Assembly (NCBI GenBank): GCA_000431275.1 | Contig: HF989237.1 | Location: 1 to 15,202, forward strand | Length of the DNA stretch: 15,202 nucleotides | DNA from: Prevotella sp. CAG:755 | Lineage (GTDB): Bacteria > Bacteroidota > Bacteroidia > Bacteroidales > Bacteroidaceae | Direction: 5' to 3' | Shown here: positions 7,066-15,033 of the stretch, one piece after another | How the letters are laid out: every line of letters starts with the position of its first letter | Numbering within the stretch: the stretch's first letter is position 1 | Translations under genes and position numbers: made by a program | The notes under the pieces: generated by a model | Database searches by the model: none | Told to the model about the DNA's origin: nothing | What the model saw: only the letters and a program-made list of their open reading frames with translations

Positions 7066-9252
7066 ATGAAAGAAGAAACCTTTGCTCCCCTTCTGCGCAC
7101 TACCCGCGAAGCACTTGACCAATCACGACTGGCTGATGCTGTCGACGGTTTGAAAGCCCTTGCGGATACCATAGCCGATTGGGATCTCCGGGCGGCAGTC
7201 GACAGCATGGCCGAAGCCTACACCATGATGCTGCGATACTTCCGCACCGGTGCGCCCGACACCAGCCGTCGCACAATGTTCCGTTCCTTTCTCAATCAAG
7301 GTTACACTCTATGCGACCGCGCCGAGCGAGAGGGACTGACACGGACGTCGGCCGACCTTTACTATTCGACTCTGCGCACTGTACAGACTATGGGCATGAC
7401 ATTGACCAAAGCTGTCAGCTACCTCGAAGAGGCCGGCCGCCAGCTTTCGGCCCTTCCTCAGACACCTGATTCCACCTCTGATACCCTACGTACTCCCATC
7501 GACCGACAGCGTGCGGAGGCCGGCCGGCGGATGTTTGACGTAATTTGGACATCGGCTCCGTGGACCCTTGCTGATGCCGAAACGGCCCGTAGCCTCACGG
7601 CATCGCCTTTGGTGCCCGAAGCCGACGTTGCCCTCTTTGTCAGCGCCCTGACCATGGCTCTGCTTCATCAGTTCGATGCCGTGAAGTTCGACCTCCTGCT
7701 CGATCTCCTCGCCGACAGCCGCCCTTCGGTCAGCAGCCGGGCGTGGGTAGGCTTCGGCTTGGCCACCCTGCGCCACGACCGACGTATCCGACTCAACCCA
7801 TCGCTGCCGTCAAGACTGGAACTCCTGGCTGACGACGCCAATGCCGTAGCAACCCTGCGCAACCTGCAAATTCAGCTCCTCGCCACACTTGAAACCCAGG
7901 AAATCGAAAAACAACTGCACGAAGACATCATCCCCACGATGCTCCGGAACCCAAAGTTCCAACCCTCGAAACTCGGGCTCGAAACCATTGACGAGATGCT
8001 ACGCGGCAACGACCCCAATCCCGAATGGCGCGAAAACGAGGCAGTAAAGCGGATTGAAGACAAACTGAAACGCTTGGCTGAGATGCAGGCCGCAGGTGCG
8101 GACGTCTACATGGGCACGTTTGCTGCCATGAAGCAGCAATTTCCCTTTTTCGGCGTGATGTCCAACTGGTTTCTCGCTTTCGACGGACATCATCCCGACA
8201 TTTCGGCCTCCCTGCGTGAGATACCCCGTTTCATGCGCTCGCTTTTCACATCCGACCTGCTGTGCGATTCGGACAAGCACTCGTTCGCACTGATGCTGTC
8301 CAGCATCCCAGCTCCGCAGCGCCGCCTGATGGAACAACAGTTTGAGGCCATGGGCATCAACGACCTTCCTCCCACAGACGTCGCCCCTTCTACGTCCGTC
8401 GACGACGAACGTCAGCGACGCGTCTACCTTCAAGACCTCTATCGTTTCTTCCGGCTATCCCGCCATCACAGGCAGTTTGCCAATCCGTTTGAAGGGAACC
8501 TCGTCTTTGCCGACACGGTCTCGCTCGCTCCTATGCTCTCCGACGACGAGAGCATGCTGCAAATCGCTGAGTTCGCTTTCCGCCACAAGCTTTACGCCAA
8601 AGCCCTGCATTTCTATGGTAAGCTGACCACGCCGTCGGTCGATGTCTTCCAGAAAACAGGCTATTGCTACCAGGCTTCCGGACAATACGACGCAGCATGC
8701 AATGCCTACGCAAAGGCACTTCTTGTCGACGATGGCAATGCCTGGACCTTGCGCCACATGGGACAATGCGCCTTGCTAGGCGGACATTTCGACCGTGCAC
8801 TTGACTGCTGGATGCGGCTAAGTATCCTGTTACCCGACGACTTACAGGTCGAACGCCGTCTCGGTGAAACACTCGTCCACCTCGGTCGCTACGACGAAGC
8901 CTTCAAGCACCTCTACAAGGTGGACTACCTTGCTCCAGACCAGCCACGTACGCTGCGCGCACTGGCCTGGTGTTCGTTCATGGCGCAAAAGCCGGAACAA
9001 GCCGAACGTTTCTACGCGAAATTGCTTGCCGCACACCCTACTGCCGATGATTACATGAACGCTGGCCACACGGCGTGGGTGACGGGCAACATTCCCACAG
9101 CCATTGAACGCTATCGGGCCTGTCTTAAAATCCAGGAAGTCGACCACATGCCCGACGACTTCTTCAACACCGATGCTGATGTGCTGGCAGCGTACGGTCT
9201 GATGCCTGACGACTTCCGTATTCTCATTGACGCCGTCAACCGGGCAGAATGA
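7066..9252 (+). CDS. Large cytoplasmic tetratricopeptide-repeat protein of unknown function
   Basis: This 728-residue protein has no signal peptide and no membrane segment, so it is probably cytosolic. The first ~490 residues are mostly helical and do not match a domain I recognise. From about residue 497 to 700 there are several TPR units, recognisable by repeated patterns such as YAKALHFYGKL, YDAACNAYAKALLVDDGNAWTLRHMGQCALLGG, FDRALDCWMRLSILLPDD, YDEAFKHLYKVDYLAPDQ and PEQAERFYAKLLAAHP. TPR arrays bind partner proteins or peptides. It starts one base after the lipoprotein stop (TAG-G-ATG), so the two are almost certainly co-transcribed and translationally coupled. It is followed by a strong terminator. 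The protein may be a scaffold or regulator linked to the lipoprotein's ligand, but that is inference only. Confidence 0.85.
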   Translation: MKEETFAPLLRTTREALDQSRLADAVDGLKALADTIADWDLRAAVDSMAEAYTMMLRYFRTGAPDTSRRTMFRSFLNQGYTLCDRAEREGLTRTSADLYYSTLRTVQTMGMTLTKAVSYLEEAGRQLSALPQTPDSTSDTLRTPIDRQRAEAGRRMFDVIWTSAPWTLADAETARSLTASPLVPEADVALFVSALTMALLHQFDAVKFDLLLDLLADSRPSVSSRAWVGFGLATLRHDRRIRLNPSLPSRLELLADDANAVATLRNLQIQLLATLETQEIEKQLHEDIIPTMLRNPKFQPSKLGLETIDEMLRGNDPNPEWRENEAVKRIEDKLKRLAEMQAAGADVYMGTFAAMKQQFPFFGVMSNWFLAFDGHHPDISASLREIPRFMRSLFTSDLLCDSDKHSFALMLSSIPAPQRRLMEQQFEAMGINDLPPTDVAPSTSVDDERQRRVYLQDLYRFFRLSRHHRQFANPFEGNLVFADTVSLAPMLSDDESMLQIAEFAFRHKLYAKALHFYGKLTTPSVDVFQKTGYCYQASGQYDAACNAYAKALLVDDGNAWTLRHMGQCALLGGHFDRALDCWMRLSILLPDDLQVERRLGETLVHLGRYDEAFKHLYKVDYLAPDQPRTLRALAWCSFMAQKPEQAERFYAKLLAAHPTADDYMNAGHTAWVTGNIPTAIERYRACLKIQEVDHMPDDFFNTDADVLAAYGLMPDDFRILIDAVNRAE

Positions 9253-9277
9253 TCCGCACAAGCCTTGGTGTGTGCTA

Positions 9278-9316
9278 AAAAGCCCCATGCCGGAGTTTCG
9301 CCGGCATGGGGCTTTT
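9278..9316. terminator. Strong bidirectional intrinsic terminator between convergent genes
   Basis: AAAAGCCCCATGCCGG (9278-9293) pairs perfectly with CCGGCATGGGGCTTTT (9301-9316) around the 7-base loop AGTTTCG. The GC-rich core with A and T tracts at either end would stop transcription of the TPR gene (ends 9252) and of mltG (stop at 9455) arriving from the other side. Confidence 0.9.
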
Positions 9317-9368
9317 GCTTTCAAGGTGTGGTAGGCGTTGCTGAACATCCGCCGATGCAGCCCGTTCA

Positions 9369-9431
9369 CCCAGCCGTCCCGTAAAAACGGTCAGCCGACC
9401 TGTTGTTCCTGTCAGCCGTCCCATGAGAGGA
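9369..9431 (+). repeat. Three imperfect units of a 21-bp-period repeat
   Basis: The core CAGCCG recurs in exact 21-base phase at 9371, 9392 and 9413; in the second and third units it is preceded by GT (GTCAGCCG). Units one and three share CAGCCGTCCC, followed by a variable part. A small hairpin, CCGT-AAAA-ACGG, spans 9379-9390. A related pair lies at 3888/3909. The repeat sits between the terminator and the 3' end of mltG; otherwise I see nothing in this 202-bp gap. Confidence 0.6.
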
Positions 9432-9454
9432 AAGACCTGAAACCGAAACCGCTT

Positions 9455-10471
9455 TCACTTGACGCCACGGCGATTGAGCGCTTCGGCATAACGCCGGGCG
9501 TTCTGCATGTGTTCAGCGTATGTCTTGGCAAAGCGGTGCGTGCCTGAAAAATCTTCTTTTGCACACATATAAATATAATCGTGATGGGCGAAGTGGAGAA
9601 CTGCCTCAATACTAGACAAGGCCGGAATGCAAATGGGCCCCGGCGGAAGTCCGGGATAGCGATACGTATTATACGGGCTGTCAGTGTCAAGCTGCTCATG
9701 ATAGATTCGGCGAAGTTCAAAGCGTTTCAGGGCAAACTTGACGGTCGGATCAGCTTGTAGTTTCATTCCTTGATAAAGGCGATTTAGATACATCCCTGCT
9801 ATCATGGGCTTTTCTTTATCGTTCGCTGTTTCTTGGTCAACTATGGAAGCCATGATAATGACTTCGTCAGGTGTTAAACCAGCAGCATCTGCTTGTTCCA
9901 TCCGCTCAGGTGTCCAGAATGCTTCACTTTCGCGTTGCATGCGCCTAAGCAGACCATCGGGAGAAATGTTCCAGTAGACTTCATAAGTGTTCGGAATGAA
10001 CAGACATGGAAGCAGAGCGGTATCTGTACCGTAAGCTGCACAAAACGCAGAGTCGCTGAAATTGTGAGCCCACGTTGCAGAATCAACCATCAGGATTTCG
10101 CCTAGCCTGGCTGCCAGCTTATCCATTGTCCTTACATTGGGAATGGTCAATTTTACTGGTGCCTGACTCCCATTTCTCAATGCACGCAAAACTTCGAAAG
10201 TAGTCAAATCTTTACCTGCCTCGTATCGTCCAGGCCGCACGTGCTCACAGTACCCAGACAAAGTGGCCAATATGCGGAAACCAACAAGTTGCCGCACATT
10301 AGGAAGAGTGTCAAGTTGGACACAGACGGAGTCGAATGTATCGTTATCGTCGATATACAGATAGGCGTGACCCTTTTGGTTGATGAAAGCTGTGAAGAAT
10401 AAAAAATAAGTCGTGGCACAAAACACAATGACGGCCGTTACAAGACCAATAATCAGTTTTTTCCGTTTCAT
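9455..10471 (-). CDS. mltG: Endolytic murein transglycosylase MltG (YceG-like)
   Basis: This inner-membrane-anchored lytic transglycosylase cleaves nascent glycan strands in the periplasm and helps set their length. The 338-residue protein has one N-terminal transmembrane helix (about 6-28 after MKRKK). A LysM-like YceG region follows (about 35-105), then the catalytic domain. IMASIVDQETAN (206-217) contains the conserved glutamate of the family (E214 here); many members have VEKET or VEEET, so the first acidic residue is Asp here. MYLNRLYQGMKLQADPTV (227-244) and SPYNTYRYPGLPPGP are further hallmarks. The gene runs opposite to the TPR gene and divergently from the acyl-CoA synthetase gene. 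Its base composition looks more AT-rich than its neighbours, although the protein is a conserved housekeeping type. Confidence 0.96.
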   Translation of the reverse strand: MKRKKLIIGLVTAVIVFCATTYFLFFTAFINQKGHAYLYIDDNDTFDSVCVQLDTLPNVRQLVGFRILATLSGYCEHVRPGRYEAGKDLTTFEVLRALRNGSQAPVKLTIPNVRTMDKLAARLGEILMVDSATWAHNFSDSAFCAAYGTDTALLPCLFIPNTYEVYWNISPDGLLRRMQRESEAFWTPERMEQADAAGLTPDEVIIMASIVDQETANDKEKPMIAGMYLNRLYQGMKLQADPTVKFALKRFELRRIYHEQLDTDSPYNTYRYPGLPPGPICIPALSSIEAVLHFAHHDYIYMCAKEDFSGTHRFAKTYAEHMQNARRYAEALNRRGVK

Positions 10472-10501
10472 AAGTTGTGCTTCATTATTTTATTGACGGT
10501 G

Positions 10502-10533
10502 CAAATGTACGTTTTTTCTTACTGCTTGTCAAA
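10502..10533 (-). promoter_or_regulatory. Bacteroidetes-type promoter for mltG
   Basis: On the minus strand TTTG (10533-10530) is followed after 20 bases by TACATTTG (10509-10502). This fits the Bacteroidetes housekeeping consensus TTTG-N19-21-TAnnTTTG very well and is the best-formed promoter in the window. The expected start site is a few bases downstream, giving a leader of roughly 25 nt before the ATG at 10471. Confidence 0.8.
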
Positions 10534-10584
10534 AAAACGTGTTCCTTTCCATTTCCTAAGGAGTAATGTATGCCGCGAAATGCC

Positions 10585-10592
10585 TATATTTG
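10585..10592 (+). promoter_or_regulatory. Candidate -7 box for the AMP-ligase gene
   Basis: TATATTTG matches TAnnTTTG. No TTTG is present at the right distance upstream, so it is supported by one element only. The box lies within the upstream open frame and argues that translation starts at the ATG at 10678, leaving a leader of about 80 nt. It is divergent from the mltG promoter about 50 bp away. Confidence 0.55.
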
Positions 10593-10677
10593 CAGAAAAT
10601 GGGCGCACAGACAGGGTCAGCTTGTGCAACGGGTGACTTTGTCAATCGCTTCATTAATAATTTTTACTCCGTCAATT

Positions 10678-12345
10678 ATGAATGAATACGGTAGCCTCAT
10701 TGCTCTCATTGAACAGAGCATTAAAATGAATTGGGATTTAGATGCCCTCACGGATTACGAGGGGAGCACGTTCCAATTCAAGGACGTGGCGCGGAAAATT
10801 GAGAAGTTACACATCCTCTTTGAGCAAGCTGGCGTCAAGCCGGGTGATAAGATAGCCCTTTGCGGGCGCAACTGTGCCAATTGGGCTGTGGCTCTCCTGG
10901 CAACGCTGACTTATGGAGCAATAGCCGTCCCCGTGCTGCATGAATTTAAGGCCGACCAAGTGCACCATATCGTCAACCACTCCGAGAGCCGCCTTCTTTT
11001 TGCCGGCGACCAAGCCTGGCCACACCTCAACGCCGACGCGATGCCCGCACTCGAAGGTGTGATACACATCCCCGATTATTCTCTCCTCGTCAGCCGCTCA
11101 CCGGCCTTGACAGAAGCACGCGAACGGCTCAACGAATTCTTCGGCCGGCGTTACCCCAAATTTTTCCGGCCTCAACACGTCGCTTACCGGAAGGAGCACC
11201 CCGACGAACTGGCATTGATCAACTACACATCGGGTACGACAAGCCGATCAAAAGGCGTTATGGTGCCTTACAGGGCACTCTGGTCGAATGTTGAATTTGC
11301 CCAAGGCGCCCTTGGCGAACATGTCGGGCGCGGGGGACGCGTCGTCTCGATTCTCCCGATGGCTCACATGTACGGCATGGCATTCGAATTTCTTTTTGAG
11401 TTCATCACGGGCTGCCACGTATTCTACTTGACACGCATCCCCTCTCCGAAAATCGTATTCAAGGCTTTCGCCGAGGTGCAGCCAGACATCATCATTGCCG
11501 TACCGCTCATCATTGAGAAGATTATCCGCAAGGCGGTCCTGCCACGGCTTCAATCGCCCGGCGTGAAAATGCTGCTTAAACTTCCGGTCATCAGCCAGAA
11601 ACTGCGGGAGCGGATCCGCTCCCGCATAGTCGAAGCCTTCGGAGGCCGTTTTTATGAAGTGATCGTCGGCGGAGCGGCATTCAACTCCGAGATCGAACAC
11701 TTCCTGGCTCAGGTAGGATTCCCGTTCACCGTAGGTTACGGTACGACAGAATGCGCACCAATCATCAGCTACATTGACTGGCGCGAATTCCGCCCTGGTT
11801 CGTGCGGAAAAGCAGCCCCTCGCATGGAAATTCGCATTGACAGCGCCGACCCTGCACATACAGTGGGTGAGATTTTATGCCGGGGCGCCAACGTGATGCT
11901 AGGCTACTATAAAAACGAAGAAGCCACACGTGAAGCGTTGGACGCCGATGGTTGGTATCACACGGGCGACCTTGGCCTCATGGATGCTGACGGATACCTC
12001 TACATCAAGGGACGAAGCAAGAACATGCTTCTCGGTGCCTCTGGGCAGAACATCTATCCCGAGGAAATAGAAGACAGACTGAACACCCTGCCCTTTGTCA
12101 ACGAGAGCCTCGTTGTGCAAAAAGACGAAAAGCTCTACGCCCTGATTCATCCCGACTATGAGGAAGTCGCTAAGCTCGGTCTCACGGATGAGGACCTCGC
12201 CACTGTTATGGAACAAAACCGCAAGGACCTCAATGAGCAAGTCCCGGCATACGAACAGCTGGCTGGTATTCGCATCAGGACGGAAGAGTTTGAGAAAACG
12301 CCAAAGCGCAGCATCAAGCGCTATCTTTACACAGACATCGACTGA
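10678..12345 (+). CDS. Long-chain acyl-CoA synthetase-like AMP-binding ligase
   Basis: This member of the adenylate-forming family most likely activates fatty acids to acyl-AMP and then acyl-CoA. The 555-residue product has the P-loop YTSGTTSRSKGV (183-194), the A5 motif YGTTECAPI (354-362), the WYHTGDLG aspartate motif (426-433, D431) and the YIKGRSKNMLL hinge region (442-452). The ligase C-terminal tail ends KTPKRSIKRYLY. In the tail, where many relatives have a lysine just before Ile (GKI or KKIKR), this protein has Ser545-Ile546, with Lys543 and Lys547 nearby. The frame extends to an ATG at 10570, but the promoter box at 10585-10592 and the family N-terminus favour the ATG at 10678. It appears to be a stand-alone gene. 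Substrate chain length is not deducible. Confidence 0.9.
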   Translation: MNEYGSLIALIEQSIKMNWDLDALTDYEGSTFQFKDVARKIEKLHILFEQAGVKPGDKIALCGRNCANWAVALLATLTYGAIAVPVLHEFKADQVHHIVNHSESRLLFAGDQAWPHLNADAMPALEGVIHIPDYSLLVSRSPALTEARERLNEFFGRRYPKFFRPQHVAYRKEHPDELALINYTSGTTSRSKGVMVPYRALWSNVEFAQGALGEHVGRGGRVVSILPMAHMYGMAFEFLFEFITGCHVFYLTRIPSPKIVFKAFAEVQPDIIIAVPLIIEKIIRKAVLPRLQSPGVKMLLKLPVISQKLRERIRSRIVEAFGGRFYEVIVGGAAFNSEIEHFLAQVGFPFTVGYGTTECAPIISYIDWREFRPGSCGKAAPRMEIRIDSADPAHTVGEILCRGANVMLGYYKNEEATREALDADGWYHTGDLGLMDADGYLYIKGRSKNMLLGASGQNIYPEEIEDRLNTLPFVNESLVVQKDEKLYALIHPDYEEVAKLGLTDEDLATVMEQNRKDLNEQVPAYEQLAGIRIRTEEFEKTPKRSIKRYLYTDID

Positions 12346-12429
12346 CATCGGCAGGGTAGGGCGCTGCAACCGGTCACCGCAGTCGCATCATCCTTACCGT
12401 CGTACAGATTGAATAAAAAACTTGGAACT

Positions 12430-13077
12430 ATGAACCGAATGATCTGTCTAACTGTTGTGCTTTTTTCGTTGGCACTCATCCCGCTTCACGCACAGGACGA
12501 AGTCGTTCCCGATACCGTCAAGACCGTCGATGCCCCAGACAGCCTCGGTATGTTGACGCCGCTTTATGCACCCTTTGTGCGACCGTACGGCCTGTGGGGC
12601 GGGATATACAGTTGCTTGCCGACTTTTTACGGCGCTGGACCTGACTCGTGGAAGCTGCATGAAGGCTTCAACGCGCAGTTCTCACTGAGTGTCACAGCCG
12701 GATTGGGCAGCCATGCGCCACGTGGCGTAGGCTTTGGCCAAGATGCTGCTTTCATGTACGCACAACCGTTGACTAAACGGCTGAGCGTGGCGGGAGGTGT
12801 CTACATGTCACACATGGACTGGGGCGGATTCACCTACAACCAAGTGGGGGTAGCCGGTGTGGCAGCTTTCCAAGTGAACGAAAAAGTCAGCCTTTACGCA
12901 TATGGAAACAAGGCATTGCTTCCGCAGAAAGTGCCGCCCTATTGGTCTCCCTATGTAGGAGGAGATCGCTTCGGAGGTATGCTCCATGTAAAGTTCAACG
13001 ATACTTTCTCAATGGGATTCAGCGTCGAACGGCGTTCGTACCCGGACGATTGGTTCGACTCTTCTTGCTTGCCATAA
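12430..13077 (+). CDS. Secreted protein, probable small outer-membrane beta-barrel, function unknown
   Basis: The 215-residue product starts with a clear Sec signal peptide (MNRMICLTVVLFSLALIPLHAQ; cleavage probably after HAQ). The mature part has alternating Gly/aromatic beta-rich stretches such as FNAQFSLSVTAGLG, LSVAGGVYMSHMDWGG, VGVAGVAAFQVNEKVSLYAYGN and FGGMLHVKFNDTFSMGFSVER, which suggest an antiparallel barrel of about eight strands in the outer membrane. The C-terminus (SSCLP) lacks the terminal aromatic residue common in barrels, so a periplasmic beta protein is possible. The frame opens at a TTG at 12409, but the ATG at 12430 starts the signal peptide directly. It is 84 bp after the AMP-ligase and only 3 bp before the helicase start, so it is co-transcribed with the helicase. 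I recognise no named family. Confidence 0.72.
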   Translation: MNRMICLTVVLFSLALIPLHAQDEVVPDTVKTVDAPDSLGMLTPLYAPFVRPYGLWGGIYSCLPTFYGAGPDSWKLHEGFNAQFSLSVTAGLGSHAPRGVGFGQDAAFMYAQPLTKRLSVAGGVYMSHMDWGGFTYNQVGVAGVAAFQVNEKVSLYAYGNKALLPQKVPPYWSPYVGGDRFGGMLHVKFNDTFSMGFSVERRSYPDDWFDSSCLP

Positions 13078-13080
13078 ACG

Positions 13081-15000
13081 ATGGAAAGCCATAGACAAAA
13101 CACCACAGACGTCAGTTTGCACCGGCAGCGTGAATTGCTCCGTTTGGAATATGAATACGAAAAAGAGGCGTTCCAACGCGAAACACAAACTATGGGCATC
13201 GGCCGAAAGGTCAAACGGGGCGACTGCTGGTTTCCTGCCACGACTGGCCGCAGCTATTACAACGCGATAGGTAGGTTCGTCGTTGAAATTATGCGCAACA
13301 CGGACACCGAGATTGAGCATAACTTTGAACCAGGACGACCGCTCTGTTTTTTTGCCGAGAATGCCTCAGGTGGAATAAGCTACCTGCCAGTGACCGGAAC
13401 GGTCAGTTACGCCGAACCAACGCGAATGGTGGTCGAATTGCCAGATGCTGCCTCGCTCTCCTCCATTGAACGGACTGAACGGCTGGGCGTGCAGTTGAGT
13501 TTCGACGAAACAACTTACCGCCTGATGTTTGCTGCTATTGACGAGATTATCGCGGCCCGAACCGGTCGCACGGCCGAACTGCGCGACATGATCCATGCCT
13601 CACTTCCGACCAGCAGGGGAGCTGAACAGCCTGTCAGCCTGCCGTGGCTCAACCGTGCCCAGGAACATGCCGTCAGCGAGGTGCTCCGTGCACGAGACGT
13701 GGCTGTGGTCCATGGACCTCCCGGCACAGGGAAAACGACAACACTGGTCGAAGCTGTCTGCGAAGTTCTCCGTCGCGAAACCCAAGTGCTGATTTGCGCA
13801 CAGAGCAACATGGCGGTCGACTGGATCTCCGAAAAACTGATCGAACGAGGCGTCTCGGTGCTTAGAGTGGGTAACCCGTTGCGCATGACTGACGCAATGC
13901 TCACACACAGTTATGAACGGCGCTTTGCCGACCACCCGGACTATCCTCGACTGTGGGCTTTGCGACGGCAGATCCGCCAGCTCTACACACTGCCACGCCG
14001 CGAGCGCCCCTCCGCATTCCGCTCGAAAATCGACGCCTTGCGTGAGAAAGCCTCTTCACTCGAATGCCGCATACGGCAGCAACTGTTTGAGGAAACGCGC
14101 GCCGTCACCTGCACGCTGGCCGGTTCTGCCAGTCCGCTTCTCGATGGACTTCACTTTCACACCCTTTTTATCGATGAAGCCGCCCAAGCGCTTGAAGCCG
14201 CATGCTGGATTGCCATTCGTCGGGCTGAACGCATTGTCCTTGCAGGCGACCACCAGCAACTTCCGCCCACAGTCAAATGCCCGGCTGCGGCCCGGGGAGG
14301 ACTTTCGCGCACGATGATGGAGCAAATAGTCGGCCATTGCCCCGAAACGGTCACGCTGCTTGATATGCAGTACAGGATGAACGAAGCTCTCATGGCCTTT
14401 CCCTCGCGATGGTTCTATGGCGGCCGGGTAAAGTCGGCCCCTGAGGTGCGCCACCGCAGTATCCTCGACTTCGACGTGCCGGCCACTTGGGTCGATACCA
14501 GCCTGCTTGAAGACGACAGCCAGGAAGAGTTTGTCGGCGAGGGCTACGGCAGGGTAAACAAAACCGAAGCTGAATTAACCTTGCAAGTGCTCCGTGATTA
14601 TATCCGGCGCATCGGCCCGGACCGCATGATGGACGAACGCATCGATTTTGGCATCATTTCTCCCTATCGCGCCCAAGTACAATTCCTGCGCCGCCTTCTC
14701 CGCCACGACGAGGAACTCCGGCCTTTCCGACGGATGATGACAGTCAACACGGTCGACGGTTTCCAAGGACAGGAGCGCGATGTGGTGCTCATCAGCCTGG
14801 TCCGTGCGAACGACAAAGGACAGATCGGTTTTTTGAGTGACTTGCGCCGCATGAACGTGGCCATGACGAGGGCACGGATGAAGCTTATCATCCTTGGCCA
14901 CGCCCCGACACTGTGCCGCCACGCGTTTTACAAGGCACTTTACGAATATGTAGGTTCGCTCTCAGGCAATGAGGATTCACTGGAAACTGCCAAACAATAG
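13081..15000 (+). CDS. UPF1-like superfamily 1 helicase (AAA_11/AAA_12 type)
   Basis: This 639-residue SF1B nucleic-acid helicase has all main motifs in order. They are Walker A GPPGTGKTT (212-220), Walker B IDEAAQ (364-369), motif III LAGDHQQLPPT (387-397), motif IV region MQYRM (429-433), motif V VDGFQGQERD (558-567) and motif VI MNVAMTRAR (591-599). The class includes eukaryotic UPF1, IGHMBP2 and Dna2-like proteins that unwind RNA or DNA 5' to 3'. The first ~205 residues, including GDCWFPATTGRSYYN, resemble an N-terminal beta-barrel accessory region and are unassigned. There is no nuclease or zinc domain. It starts 3 bp after a secreted-protein gene. The exact substrate and role (DNA repair, R-loop or RNA processing) cannot be told from sequence. 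Confidence 0.93.
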   Translation: MESHRQNTTDVSLHRQRELLRLEYEYEKEAFQRETQTMGIGRKVKRGDCWFPATTGRSYYNAIGRFVVEIMRNTDTEIEHNFEPGRPLCFFAENASGGISYLPVTGTVSYAEPTRMVVELPDAASLSSIERTERLGVQLSFDETTYRLMFAAIDEIIAARTGRTAELRDMIHASLPTSRGAEQPVSLPWLNRAQEHAVSEVLRARDVAVVHGPPGTGKTTTLVEAVCEVLRRETQVLICAQSNMAVDWISEKLIERGVSVLRVGNPLRMTDAMLTHSYERRFADHPDYPRLWALRRQIRQLYTLPRRERPSAFRSKIDALREKASSLECRIRQQLFEETRAVTCTLAGSASPLLDGLHFHTLFIDEAAQALEAACWIAIRRAERIVLAGDHQQLPPTVKCPAAARGGLSRTMMEQIVGHCPETVTLLDMQYRMNEALMAFPSRWFYGGRVKSAPEVRHRSILDFDVPATWVDTSLLEDDSQEEFVGEGYGRVNKTEAELTLQVLRDYIRRIGPDRMMDERIDFGIISPYRAQVQFLRRLLRHDEELRPFRRMMTVNTVDGFQGQERDVVLISLVRANDKGQIGFLSDLRRMNVAMTRARMKLIILGHAPTLCRHAFYKALYEYVGSLSGNEDSLETAKQ

Positions 15001-15033
15001 CTTACAAAGATAACTATCAAATCTCTCAATATC

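Noticed and set aside
8842..9369. Long open frame antisense to the 3' end of the TPR gene
   Set aside because: It mirrors the codon bias of the plus-strand TPR gene, includes the terminator hairpin, and has no recognisable domain or promoter.
9369..9431. CRISPR-like array
   Set aside because: The repeats are contiguous, imperfect and of 21-base period with no unique spacers; no cas genes nearby.
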